Below, piece after piece: positions 49,227 through 59,862 of a stretch of DNA of 64,000 bases. Both the position numbers and the translations under genes were made by a program. Each line of letters starts with the position of its first letter. Within the stretch, counting starts at the first letter, position 1. The stretch spans positions 126,037 through 190,036 of the forward strand of contig WMKK01000016.1 in NCBI GenBank assembly GCA_012295225.1, given 5' to 3'. The notes under the pieces were generated by a model, which saw nothing but the letters and a program-made list of their open reading frames with translations, was not told the DNA's origin and made no database searches. This DNA comes from Ostreococcus mediterraneus. Lineage: Eukaryota; Chlorophyta; Mamiellophyceae; Mamiellales; Bathycoccaceae.

Positions 49227-50873
49227 ATGGAACTCAAGCCGCACGCGACGATCCCACAAAAGAAACCAGTGCTGGTGTGCATCTTGGACGGTTGGGGCGA
49301 GAACCCGATCGAGGATGAACACAACGCCGTGCACGTGGCGAAGACGCCCACGATGGATGGGTTGAAAGCGAAAGGGAAAGATTATTACCGAACTGTGCAA
49401 GCGCACGGTACCGCGGTGGGTTTACCCACGGATGATGACATGGGGAACTCCGAGGTGGGGCACAACGCGCTCGGGGCGGGCAAGGTCATCGCGCAAGGCG
49501 CGGCGCTCGTGGACATTGCGTTGAGGGAGAAGAACATGTTCTCTGATCCTGGTTGGACGTACATCAAGCCTGCATTTGAGAATAACACGTTGCACATTAT
49601 TGGATTGTTGTCTGATGGTGGTGTGCACTCGAGAACGGATCAAATCTTTGGCATGATGCGCGGGGCGCTCGCGGATGGGTGCAAGCGACTTCGGTTGCAC
49701 GTCTTGACGGATGGTCGTGACGTTGCTGATGGTACGTGCCACGAATACATGGTCAAGCTCGTGGCTGAACTGGACTCGTATGTCGCTCAAGGATGTGACG
49801 CAAAGATTGCTTCGGGTGGAGGACGCATGGCGGTGACTATGGACCGCTACGAAGCCGACTGGGGCATGGTTGAGCGCGGTTGGAGGGCGCACGTGTTGGG
49901 CGAGGCGCCGAACAAGTTTACGTGCCCGAAGGAGGCGTTGGTTGAGCTTAAAAAAGGTGGCATCACTGATCAATACATTGCACCATTCGTGATCGTCGAT
50001 GCGGATGGCAAGGCGGTTGGTACCATTGAGGATGACGATGCCGTCGTCATCGCCAACTTTCGCGCCGACCGCGTCGTGGAAATTTCCAAGGCGTTCGAAT
50101 ACGAAACCGGTTTCGATGCTTTCGACCGCGTGCGCTTCCCGAAGACCAAATTTGTTGGTTTGATGCAGTACGATGGTGACTTGAAGCTTCCGTCGAACTT
50201 TCTCGTGCCCCCGCCGCTCATCGAACGCACTTCCGGGGAGTGGCTTGCAAAGAACGGATTGAAGACTTTTGCGTGCTCTGAGACTCAAAAGTTCGGTCAC
50301 GTGACTTTCTTCTGGAACGGTAACCGTTCTGGCTACTTCAACGAAGAGCTCGAGACATATGTTGAGATCCCGAGCGACAATGTGCCGTTCAACGAAGCAC
50401 CGTTGATGAAGGCGCGGGAAATCACCGCCGCCGGTAAGGAAGCCTTGCTCTCTGGCAAGTATGACGTCGTTCGTGTCAACTATGCCAACCCTGATATGGT
50501 GGGTCACACTGGCAACATGGCTGCTACTGTTGCGGCTTGCGAAGAGTGCGATGCGTGCGTCAAGGAACTTCTCGATCTCGTTGAAGAAATGGGCGGTATG
50601 TACCTCGTCACCGCTGACCATGGTAACGCCGACGACATGGTCCAACGTAGCAAAAAGGGTGAGCCATTGAAGGCTGACGACGGTACGTTCTTGCCACTTA
50701 CATCTCACACCCTTGCACCGGTACCAGTTGCAATCGGTGGGCCCGCGTTGCCCGCTGGCGTGAAATTCCGTGACGATCTCCCCAAGGCTGGCCTCGCAAA
50801 CGTCACCGCGACGTACATGAACCTCATGGGATACGCCGCGCCCGCGGAAATGGAACCTTCTCTTATCGCCTAA
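49227..50873 (+). CDS. PGAM-I: Cofactor-independent phosphoglycerate mutase
   Basis: The ATG at 49227 (MELKPHATIPQKK) gives 548 residues, the plant family size. The alkaline-phosphatase fold metal sites are visible: VLVCILDGWGEN, TDDDMGNSEVGHNALG with the phospho-serine Ser in NSEVGHN, SDGGVHSRTDQ, HVLTDGRDVADG, NFRADRVVEISKAF, KFGHVTFFWNGNRSGYF, VVRVNYANPDMVGHTGN, TADHGNADDMV and LTSHTLAPVPVAI. The enzyme interconverts 3- and 2-phosphoglycerate with Mn or Mg. No transit peptide, so cytosolic glycolysis is likely. It shows strong bias to C/G-ending codons, as in the phosphatase and carbamoyl-phosphate synthase genes here, suggesting high expression. Confidence 0.97.
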   Translation: MELKPHATIPQKKPVLVCILDGWGENPIEDEHNAVHVAKTPTMDGLKAKGKDYYRTVQAHGTAVGLPTDDDMGNSEVGHNALGAGKVIAQGAALVDIALREKNMFSDPGWTYIKPAFENNTLHIIGLLSDGGVHSRTDQIFGMMRGALADGCKRLRLHVLTDGRDVADGTCHEYMVKLVAELDSYVAQGCDAKIASGGGRMAVTMDRYEADWGMVERGWRAHVLGEAPNKFTCPKEALVELKKGGITDQYIAPFVIVDADGKAVGTIEDDDAVVIANFRADRVVEISKAFEYETGFDAFDRVRFPKTKFVGLMQYDGDLKLPSNFLVPPPLIERTSGEWLAKNGLKTFACSETQKFGHVTFFWNGNRSGYFNEELETYVEIPSDNVPFNEAPLMKAREITAAGKEALLSGKYDVVRVNYANPDMVGHTGNMAATVAACEECDACVKELLDLVEEMGGMYLVTADHGNADDMVQRSKKGEPLKADDGTFLPLTSHTLAPVPVAIGGPALPAGVKFRDDLPKAGLANVTATYMNLMGYAAPAEMEPSLIA

Positions 50874-51059
50874 GCACTGGAGCCGTCAATTTTTCTTGAT
50901 GCCCTGTTAATTAATTGAATATTAGAGACTTCAGTGTACTTAACTGTCACGAACTCGCAATACTGTCGCCATCCCATAACGTCGCGGCGTTACTACGAGC
51001 TTGGTTGTGAAAGTGACGTCAGTGGACGACGAAACCCATCGGCGTCACCATCGTCGTTC

Positions 51060-52490
51060 ATGCTCACCAACGCGCCCGTCGCGGCATCCGTACGACGTAC
51101 GAATACACCCTCGCACACGCGCAGTCAACGTGCGTCTCCGAGCGCTCGAGCGATGCGCAAGAGCGTGCGCGCGACTGCGGTCGTCCCGACGTGGGAAGAA
51201 CTGCGCGCGACGCTCGAGAAATCGCCGACGACGCAACGCATAAAAGCTGAAGCCGAGGAACGTGCCGCGGGAAGAGGACCAGCGCACCAAGATAATCGTT
51301 TGCGATTGTTCGGTGCGCGCGAGGAGGACGTGCGCGTGACGTTTTACAGAGATCACGCCGGTTGGTGCCCGTACTGTCAAAAGCTTTGGATTATGTTGGA
51401 AGAAAAGCAGATTCCTTATAGAGTGGAGAAAATAAATATGCGATCGTACGGAGACAAGCCGAAAGAATTTCTAGCGAAAATCCCAAGCGGCTTGCTCCCA
51501 GTCGTTGAAATAGATGGACAAATGATAACGGAATCATTAGTGATAATGCAAATCCTTGAGCGCGAGTTCCCAGAGCGAGTGACACTTCCAGAAGATAAGT
51601 TTGATTTGGCGAATAAGCTGTTGAAGCTTGAACGACAGTTATTTTCTGATTGGTGTGGTTTGGTCTTTCGTCCTTCGCTTCCGGGACCGCTTGGTGCGCG
51701 GGCGGGGTTCGAAAAGACTTTGGATGAAGTCGATAAAGCTCTCGGAGCCACACCTGGACCTTGGTTTTTAGGAGGTGAGAATCCGGGGATCGTAGATTTT
51801 CAATACGTCTCGCACGTCGAACGCATGAATGCGAGCGTGTTGTACTGGAAAGGCTTGCAAATGCGTGGTACGACGCGTTGGGCAAACCTTGAAAAATGGT
51901 TGCTTGCGTTTGAAGCTCGTCCGTCCTATCAAGCAACCAAGTCAGATTATTACACCCATATCATGGATATTCCACCGCAATACGGTCCAGGGTATCCGGA
52001 CAAAAACGCCACCGTAGACGAGGCCGTGGGCGTTATTGGCGGTGAAACGAGCTGGCGATTGCCAGTCAAGTTATCGGCGGATGGTTTGGAGCCAGTGCCA
52101 GATGCGATGAATCGCGGTGAAGAAGACGCCCGTCACGAAGCTGCATACAAAATAGCGAAAAATGCAGAAAATATTGTTAAATTTGCGTGTAGAGGGATGG
52201 GGGAGGAAGGTGCTAAGCGATTTCAAGCCCCGCTTGCTGATCCTTACGCACAACCAAACATGAACTATTCGAGTAAAGTTGACGAATCTTTACGCGTCGT
52301 CGTGCAAGCGTTGATTGATGGCACCGCTGTGCCGACCACTCGAAGTACAGGCGTCACTTCCGATGTCAAGTCGTTGCGCAAATGCTTGGCGTACCTTAGA
52401 GATAGAGTGGGCGTGCCAAGAGATATGTCCTATCCGGCTGCGATGCAGCTGCGCGCGCACCTGAACTGGCGCATGGAAACGCTTTCCTAA
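51060..52490 (+). CDS. Glutathione S-transferase-like protein with CPYC motif, plastid
   Basis: The ATG at 51060 opens a transit peptide (MLTNAPVAASVRRTNTPSHT), giving 476 residues. The thioredoxin-fold GST-N domain begins VTFYRDHAGWCPYCQKLWIMLEEKQIPY and continues to SGLLPVVEIDGQMITESLVIM. CPYC is the redox or glutathionylation site of glutaredoxins and of lambda/omega GSTs. GST-C follows (PWFLGGENPGIVDFQYVSHVERM). A further 140 residues (from about GETSWRLPVKLSADGLEPVP to LRAHLNWRMETLS) are not a known domain but read as a compact helical unit, with two helices near the end. This two-part layout occurs in plant and algal plastid GST-like proteins of unknown function. The reaction is unknown; thiol transfer is plausible. 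Confidence 0.85.
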   Translation: MLTNAPVAASVRRTNTPSHTRSQRASPSARAMRKSVRATAVVPTWEELRATLEKSPTTQRIKAEAEERAAGRGPAHQDNRLRLFGAREEDVRVTFYRDHAGWCPYCQKLWIMLEEKQIPYRVEKINMRSYGDKPKEFLAKIPSGLLPVVEIDGQMITESLVIMQILEREFPERVTLPEDKFDLANKLLKLERQLFSDWCGLVFRPSLPGPLGARAGFEKTLDEVDKALGATPGPWFLGGENPGIVDFQYVSHVERMNASVLYWKGLQMRGTTRWANLEKWLLAFEARPSYQATKSDYYTHIMDIPPQYGPGYPDKNATVDEAVGVIGGETSWRLPVKLSADGLEPVPDAMNRGEEDARHEAAYKIAKNAENIVKFACRGMGEEGAKRFQAPLADPYAQPNMNYSSKVDESLRVVVQALIDGTAVPTTRSTGVTSDVKSLRKCLAYLRDRVGVPRDMSYPAAMQLRAHLNWRMETLS

Positions 52491-52532
52491 TATTTGTTAC
52501 AGCTGTCTAAACTAACGACTTGCTCGCCTAAA

Positions 52533-53114
52533 CTACCCCAAGCGTGATTCGCGCTCGATAACCTCACGCTCGAACTTCATCAATATATTCGTCGTCCGGA
52601 CTCCGTTGATATCAGCAGCTGGGTTTGGCTCGGAATAGTATGCGCTCACCTTGGCAGGAAATCCTGCGGCGTGTAATATCCCTCGCACGAATCCGGCGGT
52701 GAATGCTCCGCAATTCAAATCTCCCAAATCTTTCGGTACGCTAATAAATCTATTTACTAAACAATCTCTATCCGACAATAAATACTCGTCGTCGTCATAC
52801 ACCTCGAGCGAATCTGCGACGCGTCCAAACATGGAACGCCAACACGAGCTCTGAATAAACTGTAGCAGCGGCAATAGCCTATGCTCGCGCTTAGATCCGC
52901 TCGCCTTCTCGCGATAAGAAGTGCTCTCATAGCTTCGTCGGCCAACATCCGCACCAGCGTCTTCGAGTGCGCGTTCGAGCGCGCTAATGTCCAAAGAGCG
53001 ACTCTGGTGATATTGCACCATCTCGCTAAACAGCAGCGCAAATGCAGGCGCGGCAACCTCGCTGCGACCTCGCCCGAGAGGCGTAGGCGGCAAATCAAGT
53101 GGATTGGATGCCAT
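52533..53114 (-). CDS. TRAPPC5: TRAPP complex subunit TRAPPC5 (Trs31)
   Basis: The ATG at 53114 gives 193 residues, the usual length. The Bet3 fold of TRAPPC5 is seen in AAPAFALLFSEMVQYHQSRS, RSLDISALERALEDAGADVGRR, LLPLLQFIQSSCWRSMFGRVADSLE, then FISVPKDLGDLNCGAFTAGF and VRGILHAAGFPAKVSAYY. TRAPP acts as an exchange factor for Ypt1/Rab1 at the Golgi. The gene is convergent with the GST gene (42 bases between stops) and divergent from the CCDC137-like gene (212 bases between starts). The usual N-terminal Leu-rich helix is preserved. Confidence 0.92.
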   Translation of the reverse strand: MASNPLDLPPTPLGRGRSEVAAPAFALLFSEMVQYHQSRSLDISALERALEDAGADVGRRSYESTSYREKASGSKREHRLLPLLQFIQSSCWRSMFGRVADSLEVYDDDEYLLSDRDCLVNRFISVPKDLGDLNCGAFTAGFVRGILHAAGFPAKVSAYYSEPNPAADINGVRTTNILMKFEREVIERESRLG

Positions 53115-53326
53115 GACGATCGTTTCCACGCGATCGCGTCGATGTCGTGGCGTCAAGTGAGGTGAAGAAAAACCGCGTTTTGGATTTTGAGCGCTGGCTA
53201 GGGTATAGCCTTCTTGCCCGTCGAACGTGGGACGCGCCCGTCACTCACCGACGACATCGCCCACGCGGACGCTCGCGAGAGCATCGAATACAATCGCATA
53301 CTTGTCGTCGTTCGGGCCTCGTAAAC

Positions 53327-54382
53327 ATGGGCGGCATACGAGGGAAATCGGCTAAACGCCGGGCAAAGATGGCGCTGAACACGAAGACTTTTGACCGCAT
53401 CTCTGGACGGTTTTATGACGAGAAAGTTGTCATGCCGAGCGCCAAGGTGAGCCAAGAGGCGATGCTGAGCGCACCTAAATCGTTCAAGAGATTTCTCACG
53501 GCAAAGCGTGCGATCGAAGTGCGGGAGAAGAGAAGTAGAGGGCCAAAGGTTGAGGCTGAAGACGACGACGCGCAGCCGTCGGACAACGAGCCGCCGGCGG
53601 CGCGCGCCGCCGCTGGCGACGACGACGACGATGATGAGGACGATGATGCGGACAAGAGTGAAAATGAAATTGACGACGACGATGATGCTGACACAAAGAA
53701 GCAGAAAATAGAAGCGACGGCGACTTCAGAAGAGGATGATGACATCAAGCCATTGGTGCGCGCCAAGCCTGACCAAGGCACGGAAGAGTTGCGCGCGCTC
53801 GACGAGAAGACTGAACGTGAACAATTAGAAAAGGAAAAGGCGGGGAAGAAAAAGAAGAAGCACATGTCATTACGAGAGCGCAAGCGTCGAGATCGAGCTG
53901 CGCTGCGGGCGGAAAAGCAAGAAGAAGAGGCATTTTTGCGGGGCACGGGTGGCGGCGTTCGATTTGGCGAAACCGCGGAAGCACCGCCGACGATTACTTT
54001 GAAGCGTAAGAGCGGTGGCAAGGGTGAAAAAGAAGTTCCAATCGCCCAGAGTGGTCATAAAATAGTACAAATTGCAGACATGCATACAGGGGGAAAATCC
54101 AACAGACAGACAAAGATTTTTGAAGAATTATTGTCTGCGGCTCAAAAGGACTCGACTGGTGGGAAAACGTCAAAGAAAAGTAAGAGCACTTTCGCAAGCG
54201 ACGTCGGTCTGAAACGGCAACATGATTTAGCACAATTGCGCGCGCAGGTTATCTCCGACTATCGTCAAATGAAAGGAAGACCAATGACGAATGGGCGCAA
54301 CGAAAAGCTTGCAAACAATCCAGTAAAATTGTTTGCGGGAGTTAGTGCAGCACAACTCCGAAGAGATAGACGTCCGCAATAG
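53327..54382 (+). CDS. CCDC137-like nucleolar protein
   Basis: The ATG at 53327 (MGGIRGKSAKRRAKM) gives 351 residues. The protein is highly charged: acidic tracts from DDDD/EDD runs at about 85-120, then a Lys/Arg-rich coiled coil (KKKKKHMSLRERKRRDRAAL). A conserved-looking strip GGGVRFGETAEAPPTITLKRK resembles CCDC137/RaRF family text (FGEV..PP.LT.K). The C-terminal third is basic. The family is nucleolar and linked to ribosome or rRNA biology in animals. The match is weak and low complexity, so the name is tentative. Confidence 0.45.
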   Translation: MGGIRGKSAKRRAKMALNTKTFDRISGRFYDEKVVMPSAKVSQEAMLSAPKSFKRFLTAKRAIEVREKRSRGPKVEAEDDDAQPSDNEPPAARAAAGDDDDDDEDDDADKSENEIDDDDDADTKKQKIEATATSEEDDDIKPLVRAKPDQGTEELRALDEKTEREQLEKEKAGKKKKKHMSLRERKRRDRAALRAEKQEEEAFLRGTGGGVRFGETAEAPPTITLKRKSGGKGEKEVPIAQSGHKIVQIADMHTGGKSNRQTKIFEELLSAAQKDSTGGKTSKKSKSTFASDVGLKRQHDLAQLRAQVISDYRQMKGRPMTNGRNEKLANNPVKLFAGVSAAQLRRDRRPQ

Positions 54383-54446
54383 AATATTTGTATTAGTACG
54401 TACTTTTGATGTGTATTAATGATGTTAGTTTTGAGTAGTTGCTTTC

Positions 54447-57400
54447 CTAAAAGAAGTCTTGCAAGGCGTCCATCTTGAGATCGTCTTGCTGCAACACGCG
54501 AACAGCACCAACAGTCGCCTTCGCACCCGCGATGGTGGTTACCATGGGAATTTTGAGACCAACCGCCGTACGACGGATTTCACGACCATCAACCAAATCT
54601 TGTGCATCGCCAGAGGACGTGACGATCATCATACCAATTTCACCGTTGCGGAGCATATCACCAATGTGAGGGCGGCCCTCGTGGACCTTCTTCACTCGGG
54701 TGACGGGGACGCCCGCCTTTTCTAAGTGGCTTGCCGTTCCGCCAGTAGACAACACCGTGTATTTCATCGCGACGAGGTCGCGAGCTATTTCTGAGACAGC
54801 CTCCTTGTCGCCATCACGAACCGAGATGAAAACGTTACCCTTAGCCGGAAGACGCTGTCCCGCGGCAAGTTGAGCCTTGCAGTATGCGCGGCTGAAATCC
54901 GCATCGATGCCCATAACTTCACCAGTACTACGCATTTCTGGGCCGAGTAAAGTGTCAGCACCTGGGAACTTGTCAAACGGAAGCACGGCTTCCTTCACGG
55001 CGACGTGGTTGAGCTTGACTTCTTCCGTAAAGTTAATATCCTTGAGCGTCTTACCAGACATAACCAAAGAAGCGTACTTGGCAATCGGGTGACCGATAGC
55101 CTTGGCGACGAACGGCACCGTACGCGACGCGCGTGGGTTCGCTTCAATAATATAGGGCTCACCGTCTGGCGTCACAGCGTATTGAACGTTGATGAGGCCG
55201 ATAACTCCAAGTCGACGGGCGAGTTTCGGCGTCCACTCACGAATCGTCGCGAGCGCGGACTCCGGAATCGTTTGCGTAGGCAAAGAGCACGCAGAGTCAC
55301 CAGAGTGCACACCAGCTTGCTCAATGTGTTCCATGATGCCGCAAATGACGACGTTGCCATCCTTGTCGCAAATCGCATCGCAGTCCAATTCAGTGGCGTT
55401 TTGAAGGTACTTGTCAACAAGAACGGGTCGTTCGGGATCAACTTCGACCGCGGTGTTGATGTATCTCTTCAAGTCCGCGGTGGAACCAACGATTTCCATA
55501 GCACGACCACCGAGGACGTACGACGGACGAACCATGACCGGGTAGCCGAGTCTTTCGGCCACAACCAACGCTTCAGCTTCAGAGCGCGCAACGCCACCAG
55601 GCGGTTGGCGAATGTTGAGTTCATCCAAAATCTCAATCCAGCGCTCACGATCTTCCGCAGCGTCGATGGAATCCGGAGGAGTACCCAAAATCTTCGTGAA
55701 CCCGTTGCCGGACGCCGCCGGGATGGGGTTGGCGTTGAGCGCCGCCTCGAGTTCCGTGGCGAGACTCAAAGGCGTTTGACCACCAAACTGCACGATGATG
55801 CCTTCAGGACGTTCAGTTTCGCACACGTTCAACACATCTTCGACGGTCAAAGGCTCGAAGTAGAGACGATCGGAGGTATCGTAGTCAGTAGACACGGTCT
55901 CCGGGTTAGAGTTGAGCATGATGGTCTCGTAGCCAGCGTCGTTGAGGGCAAAGGCCGCATGGCAGCAGCAGTAGTCAAACTCGATACCTTGACCGATACG
56001 GTTCGGGCCACCACCTAAGATGAGAATCTTACGGGCGTTGGTGGGCTCGGATTCGTCGTTGCCATCGTACGAGGAGTACATGTACGGGGTGTCGGCGACA
56101 AATTCAGCGGCGCACGTGTCGACGCGCTTCATCGACGGCTTGCAACCCTTCCCGGTGCGCACTTTGCGCACCTGCATGTCAGACATACCGAAGCACAAAC
56201 CGAGTTGCTTATCGCTGTAGCCACGCTTCTTGATCTCAAACCAGTCTTGCTCGCTAATGTCATCGATGGACTTGAGTTCCTTCAACCAGCACTCGGTTTG
56301 GAAAAGGTCGCCAAGTTGGCGAATAAACCACGGATCCATAGCCGTGAGTTTGATGATTTCCTCTTCAGTGAAGCCAGCGAGGAAAGCTTCGTGAATAGTC
56401 ACGATGCGTTCCGGGCTTGGAATGATAAGACCTTCACGAATGGCGGCAACGTCGCCCTTCATGAAGCCATCCTTCTTGTGCAAGCCCCAACCGGCGAAGC
56501 CAGTTTCAAGAGAACGGAACGCCTTTTGGAAAGATTCTTGCCAGGTGCGACCCATAGCCATGGCTTCACCAACAGATTTCATTTGCGTCGTCAACACCGG
56601 CTTGGCTCCAGGAAACTTCTCAAAAGCGAATCGAGGAATCTTGGTCACGACGTAATCGATCGAAGGTTCAAACGACGCCGGGGTCTTGAGGGTGATGTCA
56701 TTCGGAATGCCATCAAGCGTGCACCCAACAGCAAGCTTGGCAGCCATCTTAGCGATGGGGAAACCAGTCGCTTTGGACGCCAACGCGGAGGAACGAGACA
56801 CACGCGGATTCATTTCGATAATCATCACTTGGCCATCAACCGGGTTGACAGCCATTTGGACGTTGGAGCCACCGCACTCGACGCCGATTTCACGAATAAT
56901 GGCAACCGAGGCATCACGGAGACGCTGGTATTCTTTATCAGTAAGCGTTTGCGCCGGGGCAATAGTGATGGAATCACCAGTGTGCACACCCATCGGGTCA
57001 AAGTTTTCAATCGAACACACAATCACGACGTTGTCGGCGAGATCGCGCATGACTTCGAGCTCATACTCCTTCCAACCGAGCAAAGATTGCTCAACCAACA
57101 CTTGGCTCGTCGCGGACGCATCGAGACCACCCTTGACGATGTTTTCGAATTCATCCATGTTGTACGCGATACCACCACCAGAACCACCGAGGGTAAAGGC
57201 GGGACGAATGATGAGCGGAAACGTACCGATCATCGCCGCCGTCTCCTTGGCTTCCTCCCACGTGCTGCACGTGTCTGAAGTAGGCGTGCTCAAGCCAATC
57301 TTTGTCATGGCGTCCTTGAAGAGCTGACGATCTTCAGCCTTGTTGATGGCATCAAGCTTGGCACCAATCAACTCAACGCCATACTTCTCCAAAACACCCG

Positions 57401-58222
57401 TCTCCGCGAGCGTCTTGGTCAAGTTCAAAGCCGTCTGGCCACCCATCGTCGGCAACAACGCGTCGGGTTTCTCCCGGGCGATAATTTGCTCAACGCTCGC
57501 CGGAGTCATCGGAGTCACATACGTACGGCTCGCGGTTTCCGGATCCGTCATAATAGTCGCCGGGTTAGAGTTCACGAGCACAACATCGTACCCTTCCGCG
57601 CGCAACGCCTTGCACGCCTGCGTGCCAGAGTAGTCAAACTCGCACGCCTGTAGAAATAATCACACAACACACATCGTCAGTCACCACGCAACACCACTCG
57701 CGCACGAACACGCGTCACGAAAACAATACACCCTTAATGTAACCTTCGCATCACCAACGCCACGTCGTCGTCGTCGTCGCCATCATCATCGCCCTCCCCC
57801 GTCCTCAGACGTTTAAACTTTTTCAAATAAAAAACCAACCCCTCGATCGCCAACCCTTCGATCGCCCCGTCCATCGCCCGAGTCTCTCTCTCGCGCGCTC
57901 GCGCGCGTCGTCCTCGTCGTCCTCACACGCATCATCGTACCTGTCCAATCACAATCGGTCCCGCGCCTAGGATCATAATCTTCTTAATATCCGTACGCTT
58001 CTGGCTCTTCGTCGCGAGATCCCACGCGCGAAAAACCTCGCTCTCGCCCGACGCCCGCGTCGTCGTCCCCGCCCCGCGTCGTCGATGCGCGCGTCGTCCG
58101 TGCGTCGATGAAGACGTCATATTCATCCGTCTTCCGTGCGTCATCGACGCCATGCGCGAGGACAACATCATCGTCGTCGTCGTCGTCGTCGTCGTCGCGC
58201 GCGGTGACGCCGCGGTCGCCAT
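54447..58222 (-). CDS. CARB: Carbamoyl-phosphate synthase large chain, two exons
   Basis: Exon 1 is 57941-58222 and exon 2 is 54447-57647. The 293-base intron joins [13 protein letters not shown] to [15 protein letters not shown] in phase 0 (GTACGA donor, TACAG acceptor), giving 1160 residues. The N-terminus is a Thr/Arg-rich transit peptide. Two homologous halves each carry an ATP-grasp domain: first half [19 protein letters not shown] and [13 protein letters not shown], second half [30 protein letters not shown] and [17 protein letters not shown]. The C-terminal MGS-like allosteric domain reads [20 protein letters not shown] to [10 protein letters not shown]. In plants the enzyme works with a separate small chain (CarA) in the plastid to make carbamoyl phosphate for arginine and pyrimidines. 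Codon bias suggests high expression. Confidence 0.96.
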
Positions 58223-58715
58223 CCGTCAGCGCGCCGTCGTCCGTCGTCGAGTGCGGACGGCGGCGCGCGACCGCGGCGGGGCGAGACCTCGAGCGCGCGC
58301 GTGCGATCGATCGACGATATCGATCGATCGACGATCGCCATCGATCGTGATCACGATCGATCACGATCACGCGATCGATCGTGATCGTCGATCGTCGCCG
58401 TCGCGCGCCATCCGTCGCGGCGGTCGCGTCGAGTGGGTATTCGGACATTCGGACACGTGGCGTCCTAGTCCCCGTGTCCGATGGACCGATCGACCGATCG
58501 ATGGACCGATCGATGGACCGATCGATGGACCGATGGACCGATGGACCGATCGAACGATCGATGGACCGATCGATCGACCGATCGACCGATCGATGGACCG
58601 ATGGACCGATCGATCGACCGATCGAACGATCGATGGACCGCACCACCGCATCGTGGATCGCATCATCATCATCATCGTCGTCGGTCGATGGTGCGCGCGC
58701 GCGCCAGTGGTGGGT

Positions 58716-58752
<37 letters not shown>

Positions 58753-58800
58753 GGTCGTGATTTGCGTAGCATAGACGCGTCGTCGTCGTCGTCGTCGGTC
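58223..58800. promoter_or_regulatory. Divergent intergenic region between CARB and the SDR gene, filled with tandem repeats
   Basis: About 580 bases. It holds a GATCGATCG/ATCGATCACGATC-rich palindromic patch (58300-58400), a 12-base-type minisatellite (58478-58645) and a (GAC)n run (58717-58750). Frames over 140 codons pass through it on both strands because the repeats contain no stops; I treat them as non-coding. The SDR start codon follows at 58801. Confidence 0.5.
58478..58645 (+). repeat. GGACCGATCGAT minisatellite
   Basis: About 13-14 units built from GACCGATC, GATGGACC and CGATCGAT words, mixing 8- and 12-base units. The core CGATCG is palindromic. Frames in either direction read Asp-Arg-Ser-Ile-type repeats (one strand) or Arg-Ser-Val/Ile-type repeats. 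Confidence 0.9.
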
Positions 58801-59793
58801 ATGGGGTTGACGTATTCCAAGCCCAACCCACGGTCGCGAGTGTACGAGGATGTCGCGCGCCGCGTGCTCGGCGACGATCGCGGGGCGCTGGCGGGGAAGA
58901 CGGTGGCGGTGACGGGGAGCTCGACTGGGTTGGGGTTTATCATCGCGAAGACGTGCGCCGAACGCGGGGCGACGGTGTTTATGCTGAATCGACCGAGCGC
59001 GAGGGCGGAGAAGGCGGTGGAGGAGGTGGGGCGCGGCGCGAGAGGCGTCGAATGCGACTTGACGTCATTCGCGTCGACGCGCGAAGCGGCGGCGAATGTG
59101 ATGAAACAGAGCGGTGGGGTTGTGGATGTTTTGGTGTTGAATGCTGGTGTGATGGCGCTACCATTTGATGCGACACCGAGCGATGGGTATGATGTGCAAA
59201 TGCAGACGAATGTCATTTCGCACTGGTTGTTGACGCGCGAGCTTTTTCCGGCGTTGCGCGCGTCGTCTGCTGCGCGGGTGGTTTCGCAAAGTTCATTGGC
59301 GGCGAAAATGTCTAGCGCGTTGAGGAAGGAGTGCTTTGAAAAGGTACCAATGTGTACGAGCTGGGCGAAGAGCACGTGGGACATTTACGGACAAACAAAG
59401 CTGTCGAATTTGGTCTTTACCGAGGCGTTGCAAACGAGATTGAACGCCGCCAAGATCACAAACGTTAGAGCTGTCGCGGCGCATCCAGGAATTGCTGCCA
59501 CAAATCTCCAGGTAACGACTGCGAATAATCCAGGCCGCGGCGCTTCGAGCTTTCAGCTCGCATTGTTGGGAAAGAGTGGTATTTTTCAATCCGAAGCCGA
59601 CGGCGCTACGCCCGCGTTGGTGGCGGCGTTTGACGCCGACGTCGAGGGTGGAGATTTCTTCGGCCCTAGTCGTATGTTTCAATGTAAAGGCGCGCCCAAA
59701 AAGGTGCCGAAAGATAAAAAAGTCACGCCGCAGGCGTGTGACATCCTATGGTCGGGGTGCGAAGCCGCCACTGGGGTCTCATTTAACTTGTAG
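58801..59793 (+). CDS. Short-chain dehydrogenase/reductase (protochlorophyllide-reductase/RDH-like)
   Basis: The ATG at 58801 gives 330 residues; 140 codons of repeat text in frame upstream are ignored. The dinucleotide site is TVAVTGSSTGLGFIIAKTCAERG (TGxxxGxG). DVLVLNAGVM is the NAG motif, and the active site is SQSSLA with DIYGQTKLSNLVF (YxxxK). HPGIAATNL follows, as in retinol-dehydrogenase-like and POR-like SDRs. The first residues MGLTYSKPN carry a Gly at position 2, suggesting N-myristoylation. A C-terminal FFGPSRMFQCKGAPKKVP tail is common in algal SDRs of unknown substrate. The class is certain; the substrate is not. Confidence 0.87.
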   Translation: MGLTYSKPNPRSRVYEDVARRVLGDDRGALAGKTVAVTGSSTGLGFIIAKTCAERGATVFMLNRPSARAEKAVEEVGRGARGVECDLTSFASTREAAANVMKQSGGVVDVLVLNAGVMALPFDATPSDGYDVQMQTNVISHWLLTRELFPALRASSAARVVSQSSLAAKMSSALRKECFEKVPMCTSWAKSTWDIYGQTKLSNLVFTEALQTRLNAAKITNVRAVAAHPGIAATNLQVTTANNPGRGASSFQLALLGKSGIFQSEADGATPALVAAFDADVEGGDFFGPSRMFQCKGAPKKVPKDKKVTPQACDILWSGCEAATGVSFNL

Positions 59794-59862
59794 TCTACGA
59801 AGAATATTCACACGCCACCGTCGGGCACTTTAAACTCACTTCAGTTGCCGCCGCGCTCGCCC

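Noticed and set aside
49422-50708. 428-residue minus-strand frame antisense to phosphoglycerate mutase
   Set aside because: Same cause as above; no domain and the sense gene is complete.
56205-57278. 357-residue plus-strand frame antisense to CARB, and similar frames at 55005-56018
   Set aside because: High GC at third positions of the real gene keeps antisense frames open; the sense frame is a full carbamoyl-phosphate synthase.
57984-59384. 466-residue minus-strand frame across the CARB-SDR gap
   Set aside because: It consists largely of repeat peptides from the minisatellite and is antisense to the SDR.
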